Part shown: positions 1 to 8,665 of the stretch, piece by piece
Layout of the letters: the number at the start of each line of letters is the position of its first letter
Numbering within the stretch: the stretch's first letter is position 1
From: PHAA01 sp034927445
Lineage (GTDB): Bacteria; Bacillota; Syntrophomonadia; Syntrophomonadales; Syntrophomonadaceae
Assembly (NCBI GenBank): GCA_034927445.1
Contig: JAYFPZ010000044.1
Span: 1-64,000, forward strand
DNA length: 64,000 nt
Direction of reading: 5' to 3'
Notes under the pieces: model-generated
The model's input: the letters and a program-made list of their open reading frames with translations, nothing else
Databases searched by the model: none
Told to the model about the DNA's origin: nothing
Made by a program: the position numbers and the translations under genes

Positions 1-51
1 CCTGTAATTAGATTTGCACTGGCTGTCAGTGCTATCCCTACTATACAAGGG

Positions 52-123
52 TGGTTCTGGCTATGACCACGCTGGTTCTATTTAATGCCCAGACTGGTTC
101 TCACTTAGTACACCGCTGGGTCT
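52..123. repeat. Four phased TGGTTCT repeats, probable transposon-end binding sites
   Basis: TGGTTCT occurs at 52, 73 and 95, with a fourth variant copy TGGGTCT at 117, a spacing of 21-22 bp (two helical turns). Each is preceded by C or G. Arrays like this are the binding sites at the ends of transposons that use a DDE transposase with an AAA ATPase (Tn7, Tn5053 and Mu-like families). They sit directly against a truncated ATPase of that class, so I infer an element end or an internal deletion product. The transposase itself is not in the window. Confidence 0.5.
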
Positions 124-128
124 ATTGA

Positions 129-752
129 ATGACTATATTCAATTATCTGGATTCGGCCCAATTCATGGTGATGTACTTGGCAGATTCGCAACTTACCCCC
201 CGGCATTTCTACAAAGGCATGCTGGAACAGCTGGGATGTGAAGCTAAATTTTATCGAGGTGATGCCAAACGGCAGCTGCATCGAGAGATTGAACTAATGC
301 GGGCTATCCATAATTTGCAGCCGGTGGTCATTGTGGATGAAGCTCATCTGCTGGATAAAGAAATGCTGGAAGAAGTTCGGTTTCTGCTGAATTTCAAGAT
401 GGATGCTGAAAGTCCGATGACCTTAATCCTGGTTGGGCAGAGCGAACTCTGGGACAAGCTGCAGTTGCAGGCATATGCAGCAATCCGGCAAAGAATTGAT
501 TTGCAGTGTAAGCTGCCGCATCTGGACCGGTCCCAAGTGGGTGAATATATTCAAAGACATCTTGCTTATGCCGGTGCTGACCATGACATCTTCACGGATA
601 GCGCTGTTGATGAGATATTCAAATTTTCCAGCGGGACAGCACGGCTAATTAACAAGGTTTGTACTCATTGTCTTTTATATGGTGCGCAGAATGGGAAAAG
701 GATTATTGATGACCATATGGTCAAGTTGGTCATTCAGGGTGAATTGACTTAA
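129..752 (+). pseudogene. 5'-truncated ExeA/TniB-type AAA ATPase of a transposon
   Basis: The 207-residue product matches the middle and C-terminal part of the ExeA-family AAA ATPases that accompany DDE integrase-type transposases. Walker B (VVIVDE) lies at residues 66-71 and a sensor-like LILVGQSEL at 99-107, with a C-terminal lid after about 120. The N-terminal third, including Walker A, is missing: family similarity seems to begin around residue 7, and an in-frame TGA (126-128) overlaps the ATG. Such proteins normally hydrolyse ATP to select target DNA for the transposase; without a P-loop this copy should be inactive. It points toward the truncated GHKL gene, and the two reading frames overlap tail to tail at 675-752. 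I treat it as a remnant, not a working gene. Confidence 0.75.
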
Positions 753-1697
753 ACAAAAAGGCGGTGTTCCTTGGCCAGCAATTCCGTCAAATTCTGGACA
801 ACTTACACCGTCTATTGCTGGACAGTATGCGGCAGCGCTAACAATATAGCCGCTATAAATAAACTCACCGGCATCATTAGACAGCTTTCCTGTAAGTTCC
901 TTTATTATATTTGACAGATTATCCCCAAATACCTCACGCTTATGGGCACAAAAATGCAGCGAATGTTTGTCGTTTGAGGCTGCATAGTTTTTTGCGCTTA
1001 TAATGCTGAAAGAATAACCATTTACTGATAATTCCCTTATATTTAAATTTCCCTTTATGCTTTCAGCAAATAATGTGTTAATACATCTCGAATCCCGATC
1101 ATCGCTTATTACTATTTGGGGACAATTATCAAGAGCTAAATAAGCAAAGCAGTGATTCATAATTTCTCGGGCAAGGGTGTCAATTCGTTTGGGACATTTG
1201 CTTTTATACTTTTGAATATATCCGTCTAAAACTACTTTTGTTCCCGCTTTGGTTTTGGTGCTTAACTGATTTGCTATTAATTTAGTTTCTTCAAAAATGG
1301 AAAAATCGAAGTTTCGGTCGTAGTATTTTCCGTCATCTCCCAAATAAGCGCTTTCTATATGTACCCTTGAGAAGGCTTTTAACCAAATAACTCTTCTAAT
1401 GCCTTTACAGCCCATAGCAAGTTTATAGTCACTGCCATATATATCAAATGAAGCATAATTTTTGTCGTTGAAACCAATGCCGTTATCTATAACTACAAAA
1501 GCATCAATATCTGTTTCCCAATTGTCTTTATGAAACAGCGAAGGCTCTCGAATCACATTTATAATAATCTGTCCGTCACTAATATTTGCCTCTTCAATAC
1601 TTTGAATTGAATTAATAATAGCCTCAAAAAGAGGTAAAAGAGGCGAACTTGTCGGTAGCTTGTGAGTATCCACAATTGACTTAAAGTTGATTTTCAT
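675..1697 (-). pseudogene. GHKL-type ATP-binding protein, C-terminus replaced by transposon-derived sequence
   Basis: The product has a Bergerat (GHKL) ATPase fold. Numbering from the ATG at 1697, the N-box (FEAIINS) is at about 24-30, DNGIGF at 71-76 and the lid glycine region GCKGIRR at 96-102. As I remember the relatives, they read KGVGR at the lid, so the second glycine seems to be Arg here, which would weaken ATP binding. I chose 1697 over the upstream ATG at 1760 because the extra residues are a hydrophobic stretch and AAAGGCGG precedes 1697. The last 40 or so codons overlap the antisense of the transposon ATPase, so the native C-terminus is probably lost. Similar proteins occur in bacterial defence islands and the neighbour is a retron. 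Its substrate and role are unknown. Confidence 0.55.
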
Positions 1698-1757
1698 TTT
1701 TAATACCGCCTTTATGAGTAAAAAAATAATTATTAACGTGTTTTGTGTAATGCTATT

Positions 1758-2045
1758 CATTCTTTTTCAAATGGACGCCATAATTCATTTTCTATTTCAT
1801 TCAAAACCTCATTAATATATTGAGAAATAACAACATAATCCTCGATTATTCTTTTGATCTGAAAAGCAGTATGGTGTTCAAATTCAAATTATAGTTGCTC
1901 ATCACAACAACATTCGGAGAAATTCGGAGAATTTCTATGCATCATTTTATTCCGAAAATTATTGGAAAAAGTATGATTGCCTTTCCATTCTCCCTCACAG
2001 TCGGTATCATCATCTAGCCTAACGCATTTATCAGAAGGATTTTAG
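1758..2045 (-). other. Gap between GHKL gene and retron RT with a short start-less reading frame
   Basis: This AT-rich 285-bp stretch has one suggestive reading frame on the minus strand, about 43 codons ending at 1757, rich in charged residues (IEDYVV, NEIENELWRPF). It has no canonical start and its stop overlaps the ATG at 1760. It may be the tail of a lost gene formerly upstream of the GHKL ATPase. I see no clear promoter or terminator here. Confidence 0.3.
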
Positions 2046-2990
2046 TTAGCCCGACACTTTAAGGCTATCTATTAACTGCCTCAGCGAATCAAAACCAAGT
2101 GCATATACTTTTTTTATCATATTTTCAGAATAACAATCCTCATATCCACATTTTTCAATTGATAACACAAAAGATTGCATTCCTTTAATCTTCTGTACTA
2201 ATTCTGCATCTTGTTTATTACTTTCAAAACAACTAATTGCATCCCAATACAATTTATTCTTTATGGACCTGCCTACAGTAAGGTGCCTTCTTCCTGTAGA
2301 ATCTATTACAATATTTACACCAGTTATCCGAACATGGTTGGAGATGCGCAAATTATAAGATCTACTTTTATGACTGTTGAGTTGTAATCCGTAACGCGCA
2401 AGTAATTCGGAAGCAATTTCTTGAATTGTTTTATTAATATCTAGCTGCGTTTGAACATCTGTTGTTTTAAATGAGATCACTAAATCGTCAGCATAGCGAG
2501 TATATATTGGATTTGCTAATCCTAATGATTTGATTCTCCCGTATAAAATCCCGTCAAACTCTTTCAAATAGATATTTGATAATATCGGTGATGTCACGAA
2601 GCCTAATGGTAATCCTCGACTACTTACACTACACGCATCAATAAGCTCTCTACACTCAAGTTTACTTATTTGATTTGGTGATAGCTTATTTAACTCATAA
2701 AATAATTTATCAGATAATTGCTTATGACATATATGAGGGAAAAAATCCTTAATATCAAGCATTATGAAGTAATCGTTATAAAGATGTGCGATGGCGTTGT
2801 GATATATTGATCGCTTTTTTACATAGCCTTTAGAAAAAATTGACGGAATGAAATTATCTACCAAAAATTGTTGAATAAGATCATGCTTCTTTCTGAGTTC
2901 ACAATCAGCAGATCGATAGGATACAATTTTTCTTATCTTATTTTTAGTTTTGATATGTTTAACAACAAGGTCGGGATGTTGGATGTTCAT
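2046..2990 (-). CDS. Retron reverse transcriptase (Ec86/St85 type)
   Basis: This is a 314-residue RNA-directed DNA polymerase. The retron signature NAXXH is present as NAIAH at 65-69, followed by LDIKDFF at 78-84 (first catalytic Asp), RGLPLG at 125-130 and the catalytic YADD at 166-169. ITG at 222-224 corresponds to the VTG motif near the retron C-terminal region that recognises the msr RNA. Length and motif order are those of a compact retron RT without maturase or other fusions. It would prime from the 2'-OH of a guanosine in the adjacent ncRNA to make multicopy single-stranded DNA. The start ATG overlaps the stop of the effector (ATGA at 2987-2990), so the two are translationally coupled. 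The order ncRNA-effector-RT is that of the Ec86 family. Confidence 0.9.
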   Translation of the reverse strand: MNIQHPDLVVKHIKTKNKIRKIVSYRSADCELRKKHDLIQQFLVDNFIPSIFSKGYVKKRSIYHNAIAHLYNDYFIMLDIKDFFPHICHKQLSDKLFYELNKLSPNQISKLECRELIDACSVSSRGLPLGFVTSPILSNIYLKEFDGILYGRIKSLGLANPIYTRYADDLVISFKTTDVQTQLDINKTIQEIASELLARYGLQLNSHKSRSYNLRISNHVRITGVNIVIDSTGRRHLTVGRSIKNKLYWDAISCFESNKQDAELVQKIKGMQSFVLSIEKCGYEDCYSENMIKKVYALGFDSLRQLIDSLKVSG

Positions 2991-4084
2991 ATATGCAATC
3001 TCCCGAAGGTAGTATTCCCAATATCATATATCATGCCCATAAGGTCATTCCTACAGTTTTCCAAGGGCCTTCTTAGTGTCATTTTCCTCGAATTTACGTC
3101 ATCAGTTTCCTGTTCTAATGCTATAAATTTGGCAGCCTGGAGCATGTATATCAAGTAACCTGTAGCTTGTCTTATATTACATGCCGTTTGTTGTAATTTG
3201 CATCTTATTTCATAACCTTCGATCTGTTCACCTGATAACATCTTGATTGTTGTCAACAGAACTTCTTTATAATATTTCTCTATATAAGAGACATGTTCAT
3301 AGATTTTTTTCGTTTGCCTGATCGACCGCCTAAATGTTTCATTGAAAAATAAAGAAACTAATTGGGCTTTAAAAACCTGTGGCGGAATTGATACTTCAAT
3401 CTCTCTAGAGTCATGATTAACTATGTAACTCACTTCGTTTTCGTTATTTCCAAGTTTACCAAAAGGTGCTTTCTTGAATAATACGTTGGTACTCGAGTTA
3501 CTATTATTAAGGAACAAATCAATTTTACAACCTAAATAGTCGCCGATTTCATTATTGTGAAAATAGGTATAATATTCACTTTTATTAGGTGATTTCCTGA
3601 CAATCTCTATATCTGGATAGTAAGTAATTTTCTTTTGAATATTAGTTTTTCGTGAACCGTTTGCAAAAAAAGCCAACTTAATAAATGAACTCAGTTTTTT
3701 TTCTTCTATTGCTATGCTATCTGGTACTAATAAACACATTTTCTTTGCGACTAAAGGGTCAATAGCAAAGGTACCAATTTCTGCAGCAGTAGAAATTGAC
3801 TCGTGAATAATTATAATTTTCCATGCAAATAATGCGGCCAATTGTTCAATGTGAGCCAAGTTCTTTAAAAATATATCATCATACGAAAAATATTGACGAT
3901 TCGTTTTTTTAAACCAAAAATTTTCTTCCAAAATAATTGGTTGACAAGCAGTCATCTTCTGCTCAATATATGCTTTTAATACGTTTCGCTTATCTGTATC
4001 ATCATCATATCCATAATTAATGCCACATAAAAATATAACATTTATGGGATCTCTATATTCATATTTTTCCTGAAATAAAAGCAA
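2987..4084 (-). CDS. Retron effector, N-glycosidase (nucleoside deoxyribosyltransferase-like) protein
   Basis: The 365-residue protein has the features I recall for the Ec86/St85 retron effector: IFLCG at 17-21, which starts the Rossmann-like fold, and HESISTAAEIGTF at 94-106, aligning with the PESPGSFTELGAF segment of the Ec86 toxin. Glu102 is therefore the candidate catalytic glutamate. In the known family this domain is held inactive in a filament with RT and msDNA. On phage attack it is released and degrades nucleotides such as NAD+, causing abortive infection. The C-terminal half (about 230-365) is probably the DNA-binding winged-helix part, although I cannot see a clear motif. It lies between the retron ncRNA and the RT. 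GAGGAAG precedes a possible further start, but the ATG at 4084 is good. Function by homology, not tested. Confidence 0.8.
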   Translation of the reverse strand: MLLFQEKYEYRDPINVIFLCGINYGYDDDTDKRNVLKAYIEQKMTACQPIILEENFWFKKTNRQYFSYDDIFLKNLAHIEQLAALFAWKIIIIHESISTAAEIGTFAIDPLVAKKMCLLVPDSIAIEEKKLSSFIKLAFFANGSRKTNIQKKITYYPDIEIVRKSPNKSEYYTYFHNNEIGDYLGCKIDLFLNNSNSSTNVLFKKAPFGKLGNNENEVSYIVNHDSREIEVSIPPQVFKAQLVSLFFNETFRRSIRQTKKIYEHVSYIEKYYKEVLLTTIKMLSGEQIEGYEIRCKLQQTACNIRQATGYLIYMLQAAKFIALEQETDDVNSRKMTLRRPLENCRNDLMGMIYDIGNTTFGRLHI

Positions 4085-4113
4085 TATCTTCCTCCCCAGT
4101 CTGATAAAAGGAT

Positions 4114-4328
4114 AAAAAAAGGAACCCTACTTGAATTCGGTACAATTTATTGACAATTCTGGAATCAGCATCGGCGTTCTCGGCGCACGCGGAGTTCCGC
4201 GGGTGCCGGGGTTGTTGAGGCTGATTCTGGAATTCCTCAGAAAATGGCTGGGAAGCCATCCAAATTCAACAAATTGTAGTTACATCAACCTTAGAAGCTA
4301 AGGTGGCAACTTGCCGTACTAGGGTTCA
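4114..4328 (-). ncRNA. Retron msr-msd non-coding RNA
   Basis: The transcript (minus strand) begins at inverted repeat a1, GAACCCTA (4320-4327). It ends at its exact complement a2, TAGGGTTC (4122-4129), with an A-run before a1 and a T-run after a2 adding outer pairs. Next come msr hairpins ACCTTAG-CTT-CTAAGGT (4288-4304) and ATGGCT-TCCC-AGCCAT (4244-4259). A long msd stem then pairs 4220-4234 with 4155-4169 (15 positions, two mismatches) and is capped by a GC-rich hairpin at about 4184-4204. The branching guanosine is probably the G of CCCTAGT just inside a1. Length (about 210 nt), architecture and position before effector and RT are those of Ec86-like retrons. The small reading frame across this region is incidental. 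Confidence 0.85.
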
Positions 4329-4333
4329 TTTTT

Positions 4334-4362
4334 ATTGTATCATCCGTACAAAGAAATATCAA
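4334..4362 (-). promoter_or_regulatory. Sigma-A promoter of the retron
   Basis: Reading the minus strand, TTGATA (4357-4362) and TACAAT (4334-4339) are separated by exactly 17 bp. Transcription should start about 7 nt further on, at the base of repeat a1. The -10 element overlaps the stop codon of the upstream gene, so the retron can be expressed independently of that gene. Confidence 0.75.
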
Positions 4363-4999
4363 AAGTTTCAATTTGCACAAAAATCTTATTTCCCCCCGCC
4401 TTGTCAACCGGTCTTTTTTTTTCTAAGGGATATCCTATGCTCTCCAGAAATGACTTACTTCGTTCATGCTTAGACGAGTAATAATCTGTTAAAGTAATAT
4501 ACTTACAAAGTGTTCTTCTATAAAAATCTGATACTTCAATTTTTTCGCTCCAACATAAATCTTTATAGACAACAAAATTGATCAGAAAAATAAAATCGTT
4601 TATATCAATGCTACTATCTGTAAACAATTTTAGTGATTTCTTACTAGGGTATCTGGACATACCTTTCCCCACAAAAGTCTCTGACTGAATTTTAAAGGAA
4701 AAAGATGCAAATTCCTCTTTGTATATTTTGACAAATTGGTTTAAAAACCATATTTGGTCTTCTTTATCCATAGAAAGTATTGTATTGACAATCTGAATGT
4801 CTGATAAGTAAACTCTTTGTTTTCCATCCAAAATAAGCAGCTTAGACTTTTCCTGTTTCAAAATTAAGAAGCCGCTTTCAACATCCCAATTTTGCGGTTC
4901 AATCGGAACAAACCAATTAAATGGAATTTTGGGCTTTTGTGGTATACCAAAGTCCTTACATGCCTTACTATATAGATCATCAATATAATCAAGGAACAT
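4340..4999 (-). CDS. Uncharacterised protein upstream of the retron
   Basis: I do not recognise this roughly 219-residue protein. It is charged, soluble and shows no signal peptide or membrane helix. Aromatic residues are frequent (FNWFVPIEP near 29-37, IWFLNQF near 86-92) and the C-terminus is basic. ATG 4999 is preferred over the TTG at 5008 because AAGTAGG is better spaced. The gene ends directly on the retron promoter, has the same orientation and similar low GC, and may have arrived with the retron. It could be an accessory defence gene or unrelated cargo; nothing in the sequence decides this. Confidence 0.6.
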   Translation of the reverse strand: MFLDYIDDLYSKACKDFGIPQKPKIPFNWFVPIEPQNWDVESGFLILKQEKSKLLILDGKQRVYLSDIQIVNTILSMDKEDQIWFLNQFVKIYKEEFASFSFKIQSETFVGKGMSRYPSKKSLKLFTDSSIDINDFIFLINFVVYKDLCWSEKIEVSDFYRRTLCKYITLTDYYSSKHERSKSFLESIGYPLEKKRPVDKAGGNKIFVQIETFDISLYG

Positions 5000-5071
5000 T
5001 ATTAGCAACCTACTTCTTTCTCTTTTGAAAATTTATAACTTCGCATTAATTATAAACATTAGTTACCCTAA

Positions 5072-5668
5072 TCAAAGTGTTTGACCTGCATTATTATCTT
5101 CATCACCGGCATTATTAAATGCCAAGCGTACAAACATCTGCCCGCCTTTGAGTAAATACCACCCAAAAGTGAAATATAACAATGTTGAGACAAGTTCTGT
5201 ATAAATGAATTGGAGTGGTAATGAGTTGTTCAATACCGGGCTGGAGGCTTTGATGTAAATTAATGAGGATAATATCTGTACAGCATCAGGCAGGGCTTGG
5301 ACAATTAAGACCATACCGGTTATCTTCATAGCTAAACTGAAAATATGTTCGGATGAATCGGGTTTTTCCTCCTCGTCCGGGTAAAGCTTTTCAGTTAGGG
5401 ATTTTGTGCCTATAAGCAAGAATATTCCTGCTGCCAGGATGAATAGGGGGATTAAAATACTTATCACCAGTGCTCCCATGGGCAGCATTCCTCGACTGGA
5501 AGGGAGACTGCCCCAGGTGGCTATGGTATGGCAAATGCCGGTAATAATCGTTATTACCCCAACGATCTGCAGACCTGTGCGCAGCAAGACCCTCGAAGAT
5601 ATTTCCACTATAACCAACTCCAATGATAGTATTAACAAGCTTATCATGCCATCCGTGATGTTTATCAT
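5072..5668 (-). CDS. Hypothetical membrane protein, four to five helices
   Basis: The 198-residue product has hydrophobic segments at about 7-25, 33-52, 65-90, 112-132 and 153-172 and an acidic loop (YPDEEEKPDSSE) between the third and fourth. The C-terminal tail is short and polar. No family motif is visible. It stands alone, on the strand opposite to the diguanylate cyclase that follows, and probably sits in the cytoplasmic membrane. Function unknown. Confidence 0.6.
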   Translation of the reverse strand: MINITDGMISLLILSLELVIVEISSRVLLRTGLQIVGVITIITGICHTIATWGSLPSSRGMLPMGALVISILIPLFILAAGIFLLIGTKSLTEKLYPDEEEKPDSSEHIFSLAMKITGMVLIVQALPDAVQILSSLIYIKASSPVLNNSLPLQFIYTELVSTLLYFTFGWYLLKGGQMFVRLAFNNAGDEDNNAGQTL

Positions 5669-5920
5669 CTATTATTCAACAAATAGGAACAAATTACCTT
5701 TTTTGTCGCAAAGTTAATTGCTAGCCCTTTGATATAACACGAATAATAGCCCGTAGTATGGATCTATCTTGCCTAAAATTTGTCAGCTTGGTTTTATTGG
5801 AGAAACTGATATATTTGGAGTAAAATAGCAGCATGACGCAATCCTTGCATCATATAATGCTGATGCATTGGGCAAGGCGTATAGCCCCCTTAATATTAAT
5901 GATGATGGGAAGTTGTTTAG

Positions 5921-7156
5921 TTGAAAAGCCAACCGTTTTTTATTGCACCTGAGTACCGGCAGGATTTTTTGATTGACATTGCCCGGTTTAACCTGCAGCG
6001 CGGGAAGCTTTTTGCCGTCATTATCATTGGGTTCGAATTTATATTATTGCTTATCGATTCATTCTCCCGGTCCATCCAGACTGTTTTTAAATTTGACTGG
6101 TACGCCTTGATGTACTTGTTGATGATTATCGTAACCGCCTGTATTTGGTTTCTTTTTCCCTATTTTGAACGTAGTTTAAATCGAAAAGCATTCAATATCA
6201 AAACAATTGACTACACTATTATTGCTTACGTTACCTTTCTGGTTACATGGGGCGCGGTCATATCTCTCCAGGATCAGCTTCTCTACGGAAACATTGTGGC
6301 TTTTTTGATAAACATGCTGGTGGGCTCGCTCATTTTCTACTTGCAGCCCCAACATTTACTTATTCCCAAGTTGATCGGCTCCTGCGTTCTATTGGTTGGC
6401 TTGCCCTATTACCAGCCATCCAGCGATATCCTGATCGGGCACTATGCCAATGTAATCATTTTCCTCATTTTCTCAGGGATCATTTCCCGGACTAATTATG
6501 TCAATTACATTCAGAATTTTATGAGCCAGAAGCTTATTGAAGAAAATTCCAAGCTGCTCGCCCAGACGAATGAAAATCTTCTGTTAGAGATTCAATCCCG
6601 GAAACAAACGCAAAAAGAGTTGGAGTTAGCCAATGAGCAGCTCAGGGCGATAGCATCTCTGGATGCCCTGACCGGAATTCCCAACCGGCGCAAGCTGGAA
6701 GAATCCCTTGAGGAATATTGGTCCAAGGTGGTCAAGGAACATCTCCCCCTGGCGGTAATGATGATCGATATAGATTTCTTTAAAACCTATAACGATAGCA
6801 ACGGACACCTAGCCGGGGACTATTGCCTGCAGGAAGTAGCCCAGGTTATTCACAAGTGCAGAAGAGAGGGCAAAGATTTTGCGGCTCGATACGGAGGTGA
6901 GGAATTCATCTTCATTGCTACCGGGATGAGTTTGGAAGAAACCCTGGTGCTGGGAGAAAAAATCAGGGCCGACGTCGAAGCGCTGCAATTGGAACATCCA
7001 TTTTCTTCCGCTTCTTCCTATGTCACGGTCAGCATAGGGATCAACTGGCTGAATCCCACCAGTACCGATGTAATCCGCGAAACCATCAACCGGGCCGACC
7101 AGGCTATGTACCGGGCTAAAGCAGCAGGCCGCAACCGGGTAGTATTAGCTCAGTAA
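5921..7156 (+). CDS. Membrane-anchored diguanylate cyclase (GGDEF)
   Basis: The 411-residue protein has about six N-terminal hydrophobic helices (roughly residues 25-200), a short coiled-coil linker (about 205-245) and a GGDEF domain from about 250 with DALTGIPNRR. The active-site motif is RYGGEEF at 323-329, so catalysis (2 GTP to c-di-GMP) is expected. The upstream inhibitory site is not a canonical RxxD: the residues before the active site read REGKD, one residue out of register, so product inhibition may be weak. The start is TTG at 5921. It is monocistronic. A c-di-GMP-I riboswitch lies at 59.4 kb of the same window. The input signal of the membrane domain is unknown. Confidence 0.88.
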   Translation: MKSQPFFIAPEYRQDFLIDIARFNLQRGKLFAVIIIGFEFILLLIDSFSRSIQTVFKFDWYALMYLLMIIVTACIWFLFPYFERSLNRKAFNIKTIDYTIIAYVTFLVTWGAVISLQDQLLYGNIVAFLINMLVGSLIFYLQPQHLLIPKLIGSCVLLVGLPYYQPSSDILIGHYANVIIFLIFSGIISRTNYVNYIQNFMSQKLIEENSKLLAQTNENLLLEIQSRKQTQKELELANEQLRAIASLDALTGIPNRRKLEESLEEYWSKVVKEHLPLAVMMIDIDFFKTYNDSNGHLAGDYCLQEVAQVIHKCRREGKDFAARYGGEEFIFIATGMSLEETLVLGEKIRADVEALQLEHPFSSASSYVTVSIGINWLNPTSTDVIRETINRADQAMYRAKAAGRNRVVLAQ

Positions 7157-7229
7157 TACGGACCCAAGCCGCATTATAACTAATATTCAGACGGGGGAGA
7201 AAACACGGAAGGTTGGCAGGATGGTTAGG

Positions 7230-8084
7230 CTAAAACCCAGGTATAGGCACTTCTACCCGATACAGGCAGTCACGGGCGGTAATTATCAAGGTCTTGCCCG
7301 CTTCCCCGGCCAGCGCACAGTTTGCTGGCTGCCGGCCTAATTTTATGGTCCCCAGTCGGGTTCCGGCAGAATTGAAGACTGCCACCCCATTCTCGCCGGT
7401 GATGTAAAGATTTCCGGCAAGATCCACGGCCATGCCGTCCGGGTAAGGAACATAGGCAAACAGTCGCCGGTTACTCAAAGACCCGTCTGGGGCTGCATCG
7501 AAAGCCAATATCTGGTCGGTCTCGGTTAAGGCCAGGTATAGGGTGCCTTCATCGGGCGACAAGGCTACTCCGTTGGGACATTCGTTAAATTTCCCCTCCA
7601 GAACCATTGCCCCTCCTGGCTTAATGCGAAACAAACCCATAAAATTCAATTCGGGCTTACGATACCCCAGACCATAAGGGGGGTCGGTGAAATAAATGCT
7701 GCCATCGGAACGAACGGCTATATCATTGGGTGAGTGCAGCTGCTTGTTCATATAACGGCTGGCCACAATTTGCAGGCTGCCATCCGGCTGCAGGCGGGTT
7801 ACGGTCCGGGAGCCGTGTTCAGCCGCCAGCAGACCGCCCTGGATATCATAGGCCAGGCCATTGGCGTTATGGCTGGGCTGGCGGAATACACTGATTGTAC
7901 CCGGAAGTATCAGTTTATAGATGGTATCCCCTGCTATATCGCTAAACAGGAGATACTGCTCTGACTTATTCCACACCGGTCCTTCTGTAAAAAGAAAGCC
8001 CCCGGTGATCAGCACCGGTTGGCTTATCTCATTGAAATCAAGCGCCGGCCATGGTCGCGAGTTACCATCACCGTAGTTTTGCAT
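7230..8084 (-). CDS. SMP-30/gluconolactonase-family beta-propeller hydrolase
   Basis: The 284 residues form a six-bladed propeller of the SMP-30/gluconolactonase/LRE family. Typical marks are EGPVWN (about 35-40) carrying the metal-binding Glu, HSPNDIAVRSDGSIYFTDP (about 118-136) and CPNGVALSPDEGTLY (about 168-182) with its Asn and Asp ligands. These enzymes hydrolyse lactones or related esters with a divalent metal; substrate unknown. AAGGAGG precedes the ATG. The downstream intergenic space is short and no partner gene suggests a pathway. Confidence 0.8.
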   Translation of the reverse strand: MQNYGDGNSRPWPALDFNEISQPVLITGGFLFTEGPVWNKSEQYLLFSDIAGDTIYKLILPGTISVFRQPSHNANGLAYDIQGGLLAAEHGSRTVTRLQPDGSLQIVASRYMNKQLHSPNDIAVRSDGSIYFTDPPYGLGYRKPELNFMGLFRIKPGGAMVLEGKFNECPNGVALSPDEGTLYLALTETDQILAFDAAPDGSLSNRRLFAYVPYPDGMAVDLAGNLYITGENGVAVFNSAGTRLGTIKLGRQPANCALAGEAGKTLIITARDCLYRVEVPIPGF

Positions 8085-8112
8085 TTAAAGTTGCCTCCTT
8101 GGATACCGACAG

Positions 8113-8640
8113 TTAAACCAGGTGGTCAAAGGAATGAACTATTTTCTTGACATATTCCTGGGTTTCTTTATAAGGCGGTATGCCTCCATATTTGCGTACA
8201 GCGCCGCTGCCGGCATTATAAGCCGCCAAGCCCAGGGATAGATTGCCGCCAAACTCATCTATCCGCTGTTTCAGGTATTTGGTCCCCGCCATAATGTTCT
8301 GTTCGGCATTATAGGGGTCGGTTACCCCGAGACTTTTGGCGGTTTCCGGCATAAGCTGCATAAGCCCCATAGCTCCGCAGGAAGAAACCGCCTCAGGGTT
8401 AAAGGATGATTCCTGCTGGATAACGGCAGAAATAACTTCTTCGTCAACCCCATATTTAGCGCTGGCTTCGCGAATAATCTCACTGAAAGGTTTTTCATCG
8501 TTCGCGGCGGACGAATGTGACAGGGTATTCTGTTTGGCGGTTGCAGCAGGGTTATTGGGCGCGGTTATTACTCTTCGCAGCAATTCAAGCTTAGTGATCA
8601 TGCTTTTTTGCTGAAACAGATCGGACGGAATATCACTCAT
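8113..8640 (-). CDS. Soluble lytic transglycosylase domain protein
   Basis: The 175-residue protein ends in an SLT domain (about 62-175). The catalytic Glu lies in QQESSFNP (about 75-82), followed by GAMGLMQLMP (about 92-101) and AAYNAGSGAVRKYGG (about 141-155). It cleaves peptidoglycan glycan strands with formation of 1,6-anhydro-muramic acid. No clear signal peptide is present; in Firmicutes such proteins are often exported with flagellar or spore structures. It is the first of three minus-strand genes (8.1-10.0 kb) with short gaps. Confidence 0.85.
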   Translation of the reverse strand: MSDIPSDLFQQKSMITKLELLRRVITAPNNPAATAKQNTLSHSSAANDEKPFSEIIREASAKYGVDEEVISAVIQQESSFNPEAVSSCGAMGLMQLMPETAKSLGVTDPYNAEQNIMAGTKYLKQRIDEFGGNLSLGLAAYNAGSGAVRKYGGIPPYKETQEYVKKIVHSFDHLV

Positions 8641-8665
8641 TGCATCACCCTCTAATATACGAATT

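Noticed and set aside
4059..4259. A 66-codon reading frame on the minus strand inside the retron RNA
   Set aside because: It covers the msr-msd hairpins, has no ribosome site and its composition follows the RNA stems. Structured RNA is the better explanation.
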